From: Gemmatimonadota bacterium
Lineage (GTDB): Bacteria > Gemmatimonadota > Gemmatimonadetes > Gemmatimonadales > GWC2-71-9
Reading direction: 5' to 3'
NCBI GenBank assembly: GCA_027294455.1
Contig: JAPULZ010000034.1
Span: 1 to 64,000, forward strand
DNA: 64,000 nucleotides
The position numbers and the translations under genes were made by a program. Every line of letters begins with the position of its first letter. The first letter of the stretch is position 1. A model generated the notes under the pieces. That model did no database searches, was not told the origin of the DNA, and saw nothing but the letters and a program-made list of their open reading frames with translations. Below are positions 8,432-17,484 of the stretch, one piece after another.

Positions 8432-9910
8432 CCTGTTGTTCATCGCTCGCAACCGCAGCAGCCTGTGGCCTACCACCACCAAATAGTTGACCGCCACACC
8501 GACGGTACCGAAATGGAGCCCGAACAGGCTGTCAAGCTCCACGAAGTATCCCCCGACATAGAGGGCCAGGATGAGCAGCAGTCCGGTCCACAGTCCCGCG
8601 AGGATGTCCCGCACGGTGTAGGCGGCGGGGTGGTCGTGCCCGTGCAGCGTGCCGAACACGAAAGCCGGCGACAATTGAATCAACACTTCGAATTTGATGA
8701 CCAGCAGCCCCCAGATGGTCGTGCGGGGTTGGATGGCCAGGCCGACGATCAATACCATGGCGGCGACACTGAATAGCGGCGCCCATTTGACCAATCGCTC
8801 CGCCTGCTCGGCGGTGTATCCTTTGAGACGTGCCGCGAAGTCTTTCGTGCAGATCGACGAGAGCGTCAGCAGGCACGAGTCGGCAGTGGACATGATCGCC
8901 GCGACCACGGCCATCATCACCATGAGGGCCGGATAGTAGGCCAAAGCGTTGCTCTCCACCAGATATGACACAACGCGGAACGTTACCTGGTCGGGGTCGA
9001 TACGATCGAGTTGCGGGAAGAGGGCAATACCGGCCGCCCCGATGAGGATCACCACCGTCACGGCAAAGAGCGGAATCACCGCCATGATCGCGAGGGCGTT
9101 GCGGAGCTGTCGGAGGCGTTTCGCGGCGTAGATGCGCTGGATGGCCTGCGGGTACAGCGGCGCCCCGAAGGTCAACAACAAGAAATTGCTTATCCATACC
9201 AGGCACAGGTTGAGGCTCGGGTTGGCAACCGAATCGGGCTGCAACAACTGGAGTGTCCGGCCCACCGAAGCAGGAGAGCCGACCTCGACCCAGATCAACC
9301 CCAGGATGAACAGCAGCCCCACGATGAGCAGCGCCCCCTGGAGCGTGTCGGTCCACGCCACCGCTCGCATGCCGCCCAGCAGGACGTACGTCAGCACGAT
9401 GAGGCCGCCCCCGACGACACCCGCCCGGTAGGGGATGTCTCCGTGGGTGAAGGCCGCAAGCGCCAGGCCGAGGGCCGTGAGCTGGGCTAGGAGGAAGTTC
9501 AGCAGAGCCCACGCGAATATCGCCGCCGAGAGATAGTTCAACGCCGGGCTGCGGAAGCGATCGTCGAGGAAGTCCGTGGGTGTGAGATAGTCTTTCGCTC
9601 GTGACAGCGCGTACAGCCGGGGGGCGAAAAAAGTATACCCGAGGACGATCCCGATCATGAACGTCACGGTCATGAAATACGCGAGACCCTCGCGATACAC
9701 TTGGCCCGGGAACCCCGACAGCGAGTTTCCGCTGTATTGGGTCGCGAAGAAGGTCAACACGAGCACGCCGAACCCCATGGAACGGCCGGCGAGAAAATAG
9801 TCGCGCAGCGATTCGTCGCGCCGCGCCTGGCGGCCCATGGTGCCCACCACCAGCAGGAGCACGACGTAGAGCGTGCACCAGAACAGGAGGTCTAGCCCCA
9901 AGTCAATCAA
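8426..9910 (-). CDS. Sodium:solute symporter (SSS family)
   Basis: A 494-residue integral membrane protein with about 13 hydrophobic segments. The ATQYSGNSLSGFPGQVYREG region matches the TM1-TM2 block of the SSS family (PanF/PutP fold), and DYFLAGRSMGFG precedes it as usual. A TTG at 9910 was chosen as start: it overlaps the stop of the upstream small gene by 8 nt and places the first helix (FWCTLYVVLLLVVG) normally. The substrate is unknown. The genetic pairing with a DUF3311-like protein is typical of SSS importers. Confidence 0.85.
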   Translation of the reverse strand: MIDLGLDLLFWCTLYVVLLLVVGTMGRQARRDESLRDYFLAGRSMGFGVLVLTFFATQYSGNSLSGFPGQVYREGLAYFMTVTFMIGIVLGYTFFAPRLYALSRAKDYLTPTDFLDDRFRSPALNYLSAAIFAWALLNFLLAQLTALGLALAAFTHGDIPYRAGVVGGGLIVLTYVLLGGMRAVAWTDTLQGALLIVGLLFILGLIWVEVGSPASVGRTLQLLQPDSVANPSLNLCLVWISNFLLLTFGAPLYPQAIQRIYAAKRLRQLRNALAIMAVIPLFAVTVVILIGAAGIALFPQLDRIDPDQVTFRVVSYLVESNALAYYPALMVMMAVVAAIMSTADSCLLTLSSICTKDFAARLKGYTAEQAERLVKWAPLFSVAAMVLIVGLAIQPRTTIWGLLVIKFEVLIQLSPAFVFGTLHGHDHPAAYTVRDILAGLWTGLLLILALYVGGYFVELDSLFGLHFGTVGVAVNYLVVVGHRLLRLRAMNNRK

Positions 9911-10115
9911 GCTCGTCGTCCTGCCAGAACCTGAGCAGGCCCCACACCGTGAGGGCCGACAACGCCGCGGTGAACGCCATGCTCGTCCAAAGCCACACCG
10001 GAATCCCGAACAGAAACGCCGTCCGTCGGCCGATGAACCAAAACGGCACGGCACCGATCGACGCGAGTCCGGTCAGGATGAGAAACGCTCGATGTTTGCG
10101 CGGTTCGTCTTGCAA
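9903..10115 (-). CDS. DUF3311-like small membrane partner of the symporter
   Basis: About 70 residues with two hydrophobic helices and a central FLFGIPVWLWTSMAF segment, resembling the GxP(F/V)W motif of DUF3311 proteins that accompany SSS transporters. The stop overlaps the symporter start, so the two are co-translated. The start is uncertain: a TTG at 10115 is preceded by the purine-rich GAAAGGGGGCGGGG, while an ATG further upstream (10232) would add an unlikely Arg/Gly-rich leader. Confidence 0.65.
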   Translation of the reverse strand: MQDEPRKHRAFLILTGLASIGAVPFWFIGRRTAFLFGIPVWLWTSMAFTAALSALTVWGLLRFWQDDELD

Positions 10116-10276
10116 CCCCGCCCCCTTTCGCTGAGTGCGTCCGAAGGTATCGCGAGCGGTCGGTTGCGGGTAGCGGTCGACCTCTTGCCGCCCGCACCCT
10201 CCAGTGGGCCGTGCCCCTCCCCCCACCACCAATGAGGTGCTACTCTCTTTCTCCGGACCATGAAAGGGCGTGGACC

Positions 10277-11932
10277 ATGCAGATCCGATTCATTGTCGCT
10301 CCGCTCGCGCTCGCCGCCATGGCGTGCTCCATCGTCTCCGCCGATCCGAACGCGGGCCGCGACGCCCGAGGGAACAACGGTGCCGTCACGGCGGGGCATC
10401 CCCTCGCGGCCGAGGCGGGCCTCCGGGTACTTCAGAACGGCGGGAACGCCATCGACGCGGCCATCACCATGGCGGCCGTCCTGGCCGTCGCGCGGCCCCA
10501 CATGAACGGTTTGGGCGCCGACATGTTCCTCATCTACCACGACGCCGCCACCGGGGAGGTGTTCGCCCTGAATGCATCGGGCCGCTCCGGCAGCGCCGCC
10601 ACACTGGCCGAATTGCGCGGGCGCGGTTTGGAGACCTTGCCCGAAACCGGACCACTCAGCGTGTCGGTCCCCGGCGCGGTCGGCGGGTGGGCCGAGGTGC
10701 TAGGGCGGTTCGGATCGTACACGTGGGCCGAGGCGCTGGAGCCGGCGGTGGTACTGGCGCGGGAGGGGTTGCCGGTGTCGGAGCGGCTCTCCCTCGATAT
10801 CGCCGGACAGGCCGACAAGCTTCGTGGGGAGCAGGAGGCTGCCCGCATCTTCCTCCCGGCCGACGCCGCGCCCGAGGCCGGCACGACGCTCACGATGCCG
10901 GACCTGGCGGCGACCTTTGTCCGCCTTCAGGAAAACGGTCCGGACGAGATGTACACCGGGGAAACCGGCGGGCGGATCGTCGAATACCTCGCCGAGCGCG
11001 GCGGGTTGTTGTTGGCGGGTGACCTGGCCGCGTATCAGCCGGAGTGGGTGGATCCCATTCGGGGCAAGTATCGAGATTACGAAGTGCTGGCATTGCCGCC
11101 GAATACACAGGGCGTCGCGTTGATCTCCGAGTTGACCATGCTGGACCGCATCGATTTGAAGAGCCTGACCCATAATTCCGCAGCGTATTTCCACACGATC
11201 GCCGAGGCGATCCGCATCGCCGTGGCCGATCGAGACAGCAGCGTGGCCGACCCGGACGCCATGCGCGTCACGGTAGAAGAGCTGCTCGACGAGCGCAGGC
11301 TCGCCGGGTTTGCCCGGAACATCGACCCCAACGGTTCCGCCCCCGGGCACGAGGCGGCGACGGACGACGATCATCCCAACACCGTGTATCTCTCGGTCGT
11401 CGATGAGGATGGCAACGTGGTGTCCCTCATTCAGAGTTTGTTTCACTCGTTCGGATCGGGACTCGTCGTGCCCGGAACAGGCATCGTGCTCCACAATCGT
11501 GGATCGTTGTTCCGCTTCGACCAGCGCCACCCCAACGTGTTCGCCCCCGGCCGGCGCCCGTATCACACGTTGTCACCGGCCATGATCCTCAACGACGGAC
11601 GGCCCTGGCTCACGTTCGGCACCCCGGGGGGTGACGGGCAGACACATACGTTGGTCCAGGTTCTCAACAATATCCTGCTGTTCGGCATGACACCCCAGGA
11701 AGCGATCGACGCGCCCCGTCTGCGCCGGCTGCCCGATGGCGCGCTGGCGATCGAAGATCGCGTCCCGCTCGAGGTGCTCAATGCCTTGACGGCACGAGGG
11801 TACGAGGTGCTGCCGCGAGCGGGCTGGACCGCCGAGTTCGGCGGCGCCCAGGCCATCCTCATCGATCCGGCGACGGGAGAAAAGCGCGCCGGTGCCGACC
11901 GGCGACGGGAGGGATGGAGTCTCGCCTACTAG
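10277..11932 (+). CDS. Gamma-glutamyltransferase family protein (exported)
   Basis: A 551-residue Ntn-hydrolase precursor. The signal peptide ends in LALAAMAC, possibly a lipobox. The large-subunit start GAVTAGHPLAAEAG and NGGNAIDAA are family hallmarks. Thr369 in HPNTVYLSVVD is at the expected autocleavage site and would become the nucleophile of the small subunit. The glycine-rich TFGTPGGDGQ block follows. It would cleave gamma-glutamyl bonds such as in glutathione outside the cytoplasm, though related enzymes act on other amides. The ATG at 10277 was chosen because it begins the signal peptide and follows GAAAGGG. Confidence 0.9.
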   Translation: MQIRFIVAPLALAAMACSIVSADPNAGRDARGNNGAVTAGHPLAAEAGLRVLQNGGNAIDAAITMAAVLAVARPHMNGLGADMFLIYHDAATGEVFALNASGRSGSAATLAELRGRGLETLPETGPLSVSVPGAVGGWAEVLGRFGSYTWAEALEPAVVLAREGLPVSERLSLDIAGQADKLRGEQEAARIFLPADAAPEAGTTLTMPDLAATFVRLQENGPDEMYTGETGGRIVEYLAERGGLLLAGDLAAYQPEWVDPIRGKYRDYEVLALPPNTQGVALISELTMLDRIDLKSLTHNSAAYFHTIAEAIRIAVADRDSSVADPDAMRVTVEELLDERRLAGFARNIDPNGSAPGHEAATDDDHPNTVYLSVVDEDGNVVSLIQSLFHSFGSGLVVPGTGIVLHNRGSLFRFDQRHPNVFAPGRRPYHTLSPAMILNDGRPWLTFGTPGGDGQTHTLVQVLNNILLFGMTPQEAIDAPRLRRLPDGALAIEDRVPLEVLNALTARGYEVLPRAGWTAEFGGAQAILIDPATGEKRAGADRRREGWSLAY

Positions 11933-11993
11933 GTCCCGCGCCGCGGGCCAACGGACTGCGGGTTGGACACGTAGTCCCACTGAAAGGAACCAT

Positions 11994-13124
11994 ATGACGA
12001 CGTCACGGAGAGATTTTCTCCACGCCTCCGCCGCCGGATTCGGAAGCGCCCTGGGCTTGGGCCTCGTGCCTCACGAGCTCGCCTTTGACGCGCCGGCAAT
12101 TCCGCGCGCACAGGCCCCGATGCGCATTCTCGTGCTGGGCGGGACGAGATTCCTCGGGGTGGCGCAGGTGAACTATGCGTTGGCGCGCGGGCACGTGGTC
12201 ACGTTGTTCAACCGCGGGCGCACCAACACTCACTTGTTCCCCGAAGTCGAAAAACTCGTGGGCGACCGCAACGACGATCTCACCGCCCTCGCCGGCAGAC
12301 AGTGGGACGTCGTGATCGACAACTCCGCGTCGGTTCCTCGGTGGGTGCGCCAATCGGCGGGCATGCTGCGCAACGCGGCCAACCAGTACATCTATGTCTC
12401 GTCGCTCTCGGTGATCGCTGACAACAGCATCATAGGCTCCGACGAGTCGATCGAGGTGGCCGAGCTCGACGACCCCACCGTGGAAGAAATCACGGGGCAG
12501 ACGTACGGCGGCATGAAAGCCCTGTCCGAGCGCATGGCACAAGCCGCGTTCGGCGACCGGGCCACGGTGGTGCGTCCCGGCTTGATCGTGGGTCCGATGG
12601 ATAATTCCGACCGTTTCACGTATTGGCCCGTGCGGATCGCCCGGGGCGGCGAGGTCATGGCTCCCGGTGAGCCGACCGATCACGTGCAGATCGTCGACGT
12701 GCGCGATCTCGGGTCGTGGATGATCCACCTAGCAGAACGGCGTCATATGGGTGTCTACAACGCCACCGGGCCTGAAGCGCCGTTGACCATGGCCGAGATG
12801 CTCTACGGAATTCGCGCCGCAACCAGCGCGAACGTCTCCTTCACCTGGGTCAACGCCGACTTCCTGCAGGAACACGAGGTCCGGCCTTGGGGCCACATGC
12901 CGACCTGGATTCCACCACGGGAGGGAATGGAAGGATTCAGCCGCGTCGATTGCTCCAAGGCCATCCGGGAAGGACTCACGTTCCGGCCCCTCGCCGACAC
13001 GGCCCGCGACACCATCCTGTGGTGGGACTCGCTGCCCGAGGAACGGCGGGCCCAACCCCGCGCCGGCCTTCCCGCCGAGCGCGAAGCGGAAGTGCTGGCG
13101 GCCTGGCACGCCGCAAACGGTTGA
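11994..13124 (+). CDS. Tat-exported NAD-dependent epimerase/dehydratase-like protein (copy 1)
   Basis: A 376-residue protein with a twin-arginine signal (TTSRRDFLHASAAG) followed by a hydrophobic region and then a Rossmann start ILVLGGTRFLG, slightly divergent from GxxGxxG. Tyr and Lys of the extended-SDR YxxxK are present in TYGGMK. GAAAGGAAC precedes the ATG at 11994. Export of a nucleotide-dependent enzyme by Tat implies folding with cofactor bound first, as in Zymomonas glucose-fructose oxidoreductase. The next gene is a paralogue 3 nt downstream. Substrate unknown. Confidence 0.88.
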   Translation: MTTSRRDFLHASAAGFGSALGLGLVPHELAFDAPAIPRAQAPMRILVLGGTRFLGVAQVNYALARGHVVTLFNRGRTNTHLFPEVEKLVGDRNDDLTALAGRQWDVVIDNSASVPRWVRQSAGMLRNAANQYIYVSSLSVIADNSIIGSDESIEVAELDDPTVEEITGQTYGGMKALSERMAQAAFGDRATVVRPGLIVGPMDNSDRFTYWPVRIARGGEVMAPGEPTDHVQIVDVRDLGSWMIHLAERRHMGVYNATGPEAPLTMAEMLYGIRAATSANVSFTWVNADFLQEHEVRPWGHMPTWIPPREGMEGFSRVDCSKAIREGLTFRPLADTARDTILWWDSLPEERRAQPRAGLPAEREAEVLAAWHAANG

Positions 13125-13127
13125 GCC

Positions 13128-14264
13128 ATGACTTCTTCACGACGCGACTTTCTTCAGATATCCGCGGCCGGCGTGGTCGGACTCGGCGCCGCCGCGAACC
13201 CGCTCCGCTTGCGGAGGCCGCATTCCCCGGCGCAATCGTCTTTGCGCGTGCTCGTGCTCGGCGGCACGGGATTCATCGGCCCACACCTGGTGCGCAACTT
13301 GCTGCAACGCGGGCACACCGTCACCATCTTCAACCGGGGGCGCACCAACACCCATCTCTTCCCCCAGGTCGAGCGGCTGATCGGCGATCGCAACGACGAC
13401 CTGGCATCCCTCCGTGGCCACTCCTGGGACGCCGTCATCGACAACTCAGCCACGAACCCGAAGTGGGTCCGGGACTCGGCGCAATTGCTCAAGGACGCCA
13501 CGCCACGGTACCTGTTCACTTCCACTCGTTCGGTCTACAACGATTTCACCCAAGTCGGCCTGACGGAGGAAACCGCTCCGACGTTCGATCCGGACTCGTC
13601 CGCCATCGACCGAGGCGAGCGACTGCCGTACGGACCCAGCAAGGTATTGTGCGAACGCGAGACGTGGCGCGCGTTTCCGAACGGTACGCTGATCGTGCGC
13701 CCCGGGCTCATCATCGGCCCTGGAGATCAATCCGACCGGTTCACCTATTGGCCGGTACGCATCGATGCCGGCGGCGAAGTGCTGGCGCCGGGCGATCCCA
13801 CCGACCCGGTGATGTTCATCGACGTGCGCGATCTCGCCGAGTGGTACGTGCACCTGCTCGAACAGGAACGCACCGGCGTGTACAACGCCCTCGGCCCCGA
13901 GGCGCCGCTGTCGTTCGCGGAGATGCTCTACGGGTGCCGTGCGGCCACGTCCGCCAACATGTCCTTCACGTGGGTGGAAACAGATTTTCTGCTGGAGCGG
14001 GAGATTCGACCCTACTCCCACATGCCGTGCTGGATTCCCCCGCGGGGAGACCGGGCGGGATTCCAGCGTTTCGATCTGAGCAAGTCGCTCGCGGGCGGAA
14101 TCACCTACCGGCCCCTGGCGGTGACGGCCCGGGATACGCTGGCGTTTCACAAGACGCGCCCATCCGAGGTGCGGAACCGGCTGTTGGCCGGCGAGTCGCG
14201 CGCCGGCATATCGCGCGAGCGCGAAGCGGCCCTACTGGCCGAGTGGCACGCCCTCAATCAGTAG
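13128..14264 (+). CDS. Tat-exported NAD-dependent epimerase/dehydratase-like protein (copy 2)
   Basis: A 378-residue paralogue of the preceding gene, clearly related along its length (shared FNRGRTNTHLFP, GDRNDDL, SDRFTYWPVRI, YNA(T/L)GPEAPL blocks). It has its own twin-arginine signal SSRRDFLQISAAG, a canonical LGGTGFIG nucleotide loop and YGPSK as the catalytic YxxxK. Tandem duplication is the simplest origin. The pair lies downstream of the exported gamma-glutamyltransferase on the same strand, so all three may act in the periplasm. Confidence 0.88.
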   Translation: MTSSRRDFLQISAAGVVGLGAAANPLRLRRPHSPAQSSLRVLVLGGTGFIGPHLVRNLLQRGHTVTIFNRGRTNTHLFPQVERLIGDRNDDLASLRGHSWDAVIDNSATNPKWVRDSAQLLKDATPRYLFTSTRSVYNDFTQVGLTEETAPTFDPDSSAIDRGERLPYGPSKVLCERETWRAFPNGTLIVRPGLIIGPGDQSDRFTYWPVRIDAGGEVLAPGDPTDPVMFIDVRDLAEWYVHLLEQERTGVYNALGPEAPLSFAEMLYGCRAATSANMSFTWVETDFLLEREIRPYSHMPCWIPPRGDRAGFQRFDLSKSLAGGITYRPLAVTARDTLAFHKTRPSEVRNRLLAGESRAGISREREAALLAEWHALNQ

Positions 14265-14280
14265 TCCGTACCAAATGCCA

Positions 14281-14376
14281 TCACTGAGTACCGAGTAGGG
14301 TCGTAGGGGCGAGGCATGCCTCGCCCGTGCAAATAAAATCACAACCACTGACACTGAACACCGAGCACCGAACCAA
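14281..14376. repeat. Palindromic repeat copy A with CACTGAG-type flanks
   Basis: The core GGGCGAGGCATGCCTCGCCC is a perfect 20-nt palindrome at 14307-14326. It is flanked on both sides by degenerate runs (cactgagtaccgag before; cactgacactgaacaccgag after). The element fills the gap between the second epimerase and the transporter start. Confidence 0.88.
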
Positions 14377-14388
14377 GGAGCAACACCC

Positions 14389-15774
14389 GTGTCCGACTGG
14401 GCCGCCCGTCTCATGAACTTCAAGCGCGGAGAGCTCCCGCTGGGCGTTCTCGCGGCGCTGTTCTACTTCTGCGTGCTCTGCGGCTATTTCTTCCTGCGGC
14501 CCGTGCGCGAGGCCATGGGGGTGTCGCGGGGCATGGATGAGCTCCGGTGGCTCTTCCTCGTCACCTCACTCAGCTCGCTCGTGATCGTGCTTTGCTTCGG
14601 TGGTGTCGTCAGCAAGCTAGACCGGCGGCGCTTCATTCCCATCGGGTATCTCTTCGTCATCGCATGCTTGTTCGCGTTCTCCGTGCTCCTCATCGTCGAC
14701 GCCGGCGCCGGCGGCGGCCTCATCGGCACGAACGCGGAAACCGGTGTGGCGCGTGGCGTTGGGTACACGTTCTACGTCTGGCTCTCCGTCATCAACCTGT
14801 TCGTCAACAGCCTGTTCTGGGCCTACATGGTCGACGTGTTCGACGTGGAACAGGGCAAGCGCATGTTCGCGTTCATCGGGATCGGGGGAACGTTGGGCGC
14901 CATCGTGGGCGGATGGGCGACCAACGTCATCAGCGGCATGACCGACTCCGTGTACCTCCCCGCCGGCCTCATGCTGACCGGTGCGGCGTTGTTCGGCGCG
15001 GCGATCGTGGTGATGCTGATCCTCGACAAGACCGCCGCCGGCTCCGAACACTCGAACCTGGCCTCGGGAAAATCCACGGACGCCGCCGCCCCGAAGGATG
15101 GCGAACAGATCGGCGGGTCGTTCCTCGACGGCGTGACCGCGGTGGCGACTTCCCCCTATCTACTCGGGATCGGCGGGTACATCGTCCTGATGGCGATCGC
15201 GAACACCATGATCTACTTCACGCAGGCCACCGTCATTCTGGACAACACCGACACCTTCAGCCAGCGCGTCGGCAGCTTCGCCCAGTTCGACATGTTGGCG
15301 CAAATCGCCACCCTGATCACACAGATCTTCATCACGACCCACCTCATCCGCCGGTTGGGGGTCGGGTGGACCCTTGCCATCCTGCCGGTCGTCACTGTCG
15401 CCGGCTTTGCCATACTCGCGGTGTGGCCGATATATGGAGTGATGGCCATCTTCCAGGCCTTGCATCGCGCCACCCGCTACGCGGTATCGCGTCCGGCTCG
15501 CGAGACGCTGTTCAGCGTGGTGCCGCCGGCCGAGAAGTACAAAGCGAAACCAGTGGTCGACGTGTTTCTCTATCGGGGCGGCGACGTCGCGGGAGCGGGG
15601 ATCGACGGCGCGCTCAGGGCGTTGGGCCTCGGGTTGGCCTGGGTGGCCGCGGCCACCGTGCCCCTGGCCGCCATGTGGGCGGTGTTGTCGATCGGGTTGG
15701 GGCGAGCACAGGCCAGGAGAGTTGGGACCGAAGAACTCGTACCCCAAAGTGAAAGGATGGGGACGCGCTCGTGA
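14389..15774 (+). CDS. ATP/ADP-carrier-like (NTT/TlcC-type) membrane transporter
   Basis: A 461-residue protein with about 12 hydrophobic segments. FLRPVREAMGVSRG after TM1 and the overall pattern resemble the nucleotide-transporter (NTT, ATP/ADP carrier) branch found in Bacteroidota and Gemmatimonadota, which is distantly MFS-like. Transport of nucleotides in these free-living homologues is not established, so function is open. The GTG start at 14389 follows AAGGAG at 14375-14380. The gene begins directly after a palindromic repeat element. Confidence 0.7.
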   Translation: MSDWAARLMNFKRGELPLGVLAALFYFCVLCGYFFLRPVREAMGVSRGMDELRWLFLVTSLSSLVIVLCFGGVVSKLDRRRFIPIGYLFVIACLFAFSVLLIVDAGAGGGLIGTNAETGVARGVGYTFYVWLSVINLFVNSLFWAYMVDVFDVEQGKRMFAFIGIGGTLGAIVGGWATNVISGMTDSVYLPAGLMLTGAALFGAAIVVMLILDKTAAGSEHSNLASGKSTDAAAPKDGEQIGGSFLDGVTAVATSPYLLGIGGYIVLMAIANTMIYFTQATVILDNTDTFSQRVGSFAQFDMLAQIATLITQIFITTHLIRRLGVGWTLAILPVVTVAGFAILAVWPIYGVMAIFQALHRATRYAVSRPARETLFSVVPPAEKYKAKPVVDVFLYRGGDVAGAGIDGALRALGLGLAWVAAATVPLAAMWAVLSIGLGRAQARRVGTEELVPQSERMGTRS

Positions 15775-15812
15775 AACTCCGAGACGCGAGTCGGTGGAAC
15801 CAGGACGAGTCA

Positions 15813-15851
15813 CGGAGGACACGACGCCAACCGTGTCCTCCGCGGCGTTTT
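15813..15851 (+). terminator. Intrinsic terminator between convergent transporter and amidohydrolase genes
   Basis: An 11-bp perfect stem, CGGAGGACACG (15813-15823) with its complement at 15832-15842, and an 8-nt loop. A short T-run follows at 15848-15851. It ends the transporter transcript. Confidence 0.75.
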
Positions 15852-15852
15852 G

Positions 15853-17214
15853 CTAGTTGCCAAATTCTTCGGCAATACCGGCCAGCCGTTGCCGGATCAT
15901 CTCCTCAGGCAGCCACTCCCCTCGCACCATCACACCGGCCCGGTCGGCGACGTTGGCAATGTCGTCGAGTGGGTTCGAGTTGGTCAAGATGAGATCAGCG
16001 CGCCGGCCCACGGCGATTGTGCCGAACGTGTCCTGCCCCTGGAAGTACTCGCCGACGTTCATTGTCCCGGAGGCGAGGACTTCGTAGGGGGACATGCCGG
16101 CGGCGATCATCGCCTGCATCTCGCGGTGCAGCGAGAAACCGGGAACACTGAAGAGCTGCGGTGAATCGGTGCCCATCAGGATCGTCACACCGCCGTCGCT
16201 CAAGGCCTTGAGGGTGCGATTCCGGTTCTCGGCGTGGACGCGGGCGAGCTCCACGTCGAACTCGGGATTGCTGCGGCGATTCAGGACATTCTGGGCCCAG
16301 CTGTCCACCGTTTGCCGCGGCCAGTATCGCATCTCGGGCCGACTCCGCATTTCGTCCACGTCGCCGAGCCCGATGATGCCAATCTCCCAGAGCACCATCG
16401 TCGGGACGACCGCGGCGCCCGCCTCCCGCGTCAGCCGGGTGACCTCCGCCAGCCGATTCTGATCGATCGGGCCCTGGATACCGCCCGTGTACTCGAGGTA
16501 GCCGTCCAGGTGGTCGAAGGTCCGCTGCCCCATCTGAATCGCATGGATCAACCCAACGTCCGGGGGCACGTGGCCGCCGAACCGGATCCCGACCTGGTGT
16601 GCGGCCAGGGCGACGGCATCGTAATTTTCGCGGGTGAACCGCTGCGGATGGATCTTCAAGAGATCCCATCCCTCAGCCTTCTGCTCCCACACCCGTCGTG
16701 CCCCCTGCTCGGGCGAGGTGACGGTGCGCCCGTTGAAGCTCGGTCCGGCCAGGTACAGCGTCGGGCCGATGAGCTCTCCCCGATTGATCATGTCCCGCAG
16801 CTCGAGCTGGCCGTCTCCTCCCAGCATGCCTCGCACCGTCGTGACCCCGTTGGCAACGTACAGGAACATCATGTTGGCCACGAAGCTGGACGTGGGATCG
16901 CCGTTCGGCACCGGAGTGTGCCCGTGCATCTCAGCCAGCCCGGGCATGAGATACTTCCCGCCGGCATCGATGCGTCGCGCATCGCTGGGCACGCTCACCC
17001 CGGTGGCGGGGCCCACTTCCACGATTCGCCCGTTGCGGACCACGACCGTGTAGTTCCGCAGCACGCGTTCCCGATCCATGGGAATCACGTTCGCGTTGGC
17101 GAACGCGAACGCCTGATTGGTCTGAACGGGCGGCGCTGCATCCGTGGAGATTGCCGCCGCGAAAGCCGTCCCGGCCACGGCAACGGCGGCAAGGCCACTC
17201 ACTAGTGCTCTCAT
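15853..17214 (-). CDS. Exported amidohydrolase (imidazolonepropionase-like)
   Basis: A 453-residue protein with a Sec signal peptide (about 1-26, ending AFAAAIS). The metal-dependent hydrolase blocks are present in order: MPGLAEMHGH (metal ligands), DLLKIHPQ (candidate carbamylated or bridging Lys), FGGHVPP, TFDHLDG and LMGTDSP (catalytic Asp). A C-terminal IAVGRRADLILTNSNPL completes the amidohydrolase barrel and beta-sandwich. Exported homologues are often cyclic-imide or dipeptide hydrolases, but the substrate is not readable here. A second, divergent exported amidohydrolase is encoded at 42983-44299. Confidence 0.88.
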   Translation of the reverse strand: MRALVSGLAAVAVAGTAFAAAISTDAAPPVQTNQAFAFANANVIPMDRERVLRNYTVVVRNGRIVEVGPATGVSVPSDARRIDAGGKYLMPGLAEMHGHTPVPNGDPTSSFVANMMFLYVANGVTTVRGMLGGDGQLELRDMINRGELIGPTLYLAGPSFNGRTVTSPEQGARRVWEQKAEGWDLLKIHPQRFTRENYDAVALAAHQVGIRFGGHVPPDVGLIHAIQMGQRTFDHLDGYLEYTGGIQGPIDQNRLAEVTRLTREAGAAVVPTMVLWEIGIIGLGDVDEMRSRPEMRYWPRQTVDSWAQNVLNRRSNPEFDVELARVHAENRNRTLKALSDGGVTILMGTDSPQLFSVPGFSLHREMQAMIAAGMSPYEVLASGTMNVGEYFQGQDTFGTIAVGRRADLILTNSNPLDDIANVADRAGVMVRGEWLPEEMIRQRLAGIAEEFGN

Positions 17215-17362
17215 CGTCCTAGATCCCTCGTGGTGTGGGGGGGGTGGAGTGCTCCGTGCCCGAAGAATCTACATCATTGTCGGCATGACACCATGGAGGC
17301 CCCGGCCGCCGGGAATGTCTTGCCCGTCAACGCAAGAGCCCCGGAGGGCCGGGGCGCCTGCC

Positions 17363-17476
17363 GAGTAACGGTACTCAGTGATCCAGCTTGGCCGAGGACC
17401 GAGCACTGAACACGGTCGTAGGGGCGAGGCATGCCTCGCCCCTACGAAAACATTCACAACCTCTGAGCACTGAGTA
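17363..17476. repeat. Palindromic repeat copy B (longest, 30-nt perfect palindrome) with CACTGAG-type flanks
   Basis: The palindrome spans 17417-17446 and extends the GGGCGAGGCATGCCTCGCCC core by CGTAG/CTACG on the two sides. Degenerate runs (tactcagtg, gagcactgaacac, ctgagcactgagtact) lie on both sides. It sits between the amidohydrolase start and the M56 gene stop. Confidence 0.9.
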
Positions 17477-17484
17477 CTGCCCCG

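Noticed and set aside
12887-14287. 466-codon frame over the second epimerase
   Set aside because: Arg/Pro/His-rich shadow of 13128-14264, which has full motifs and a Tat signal.
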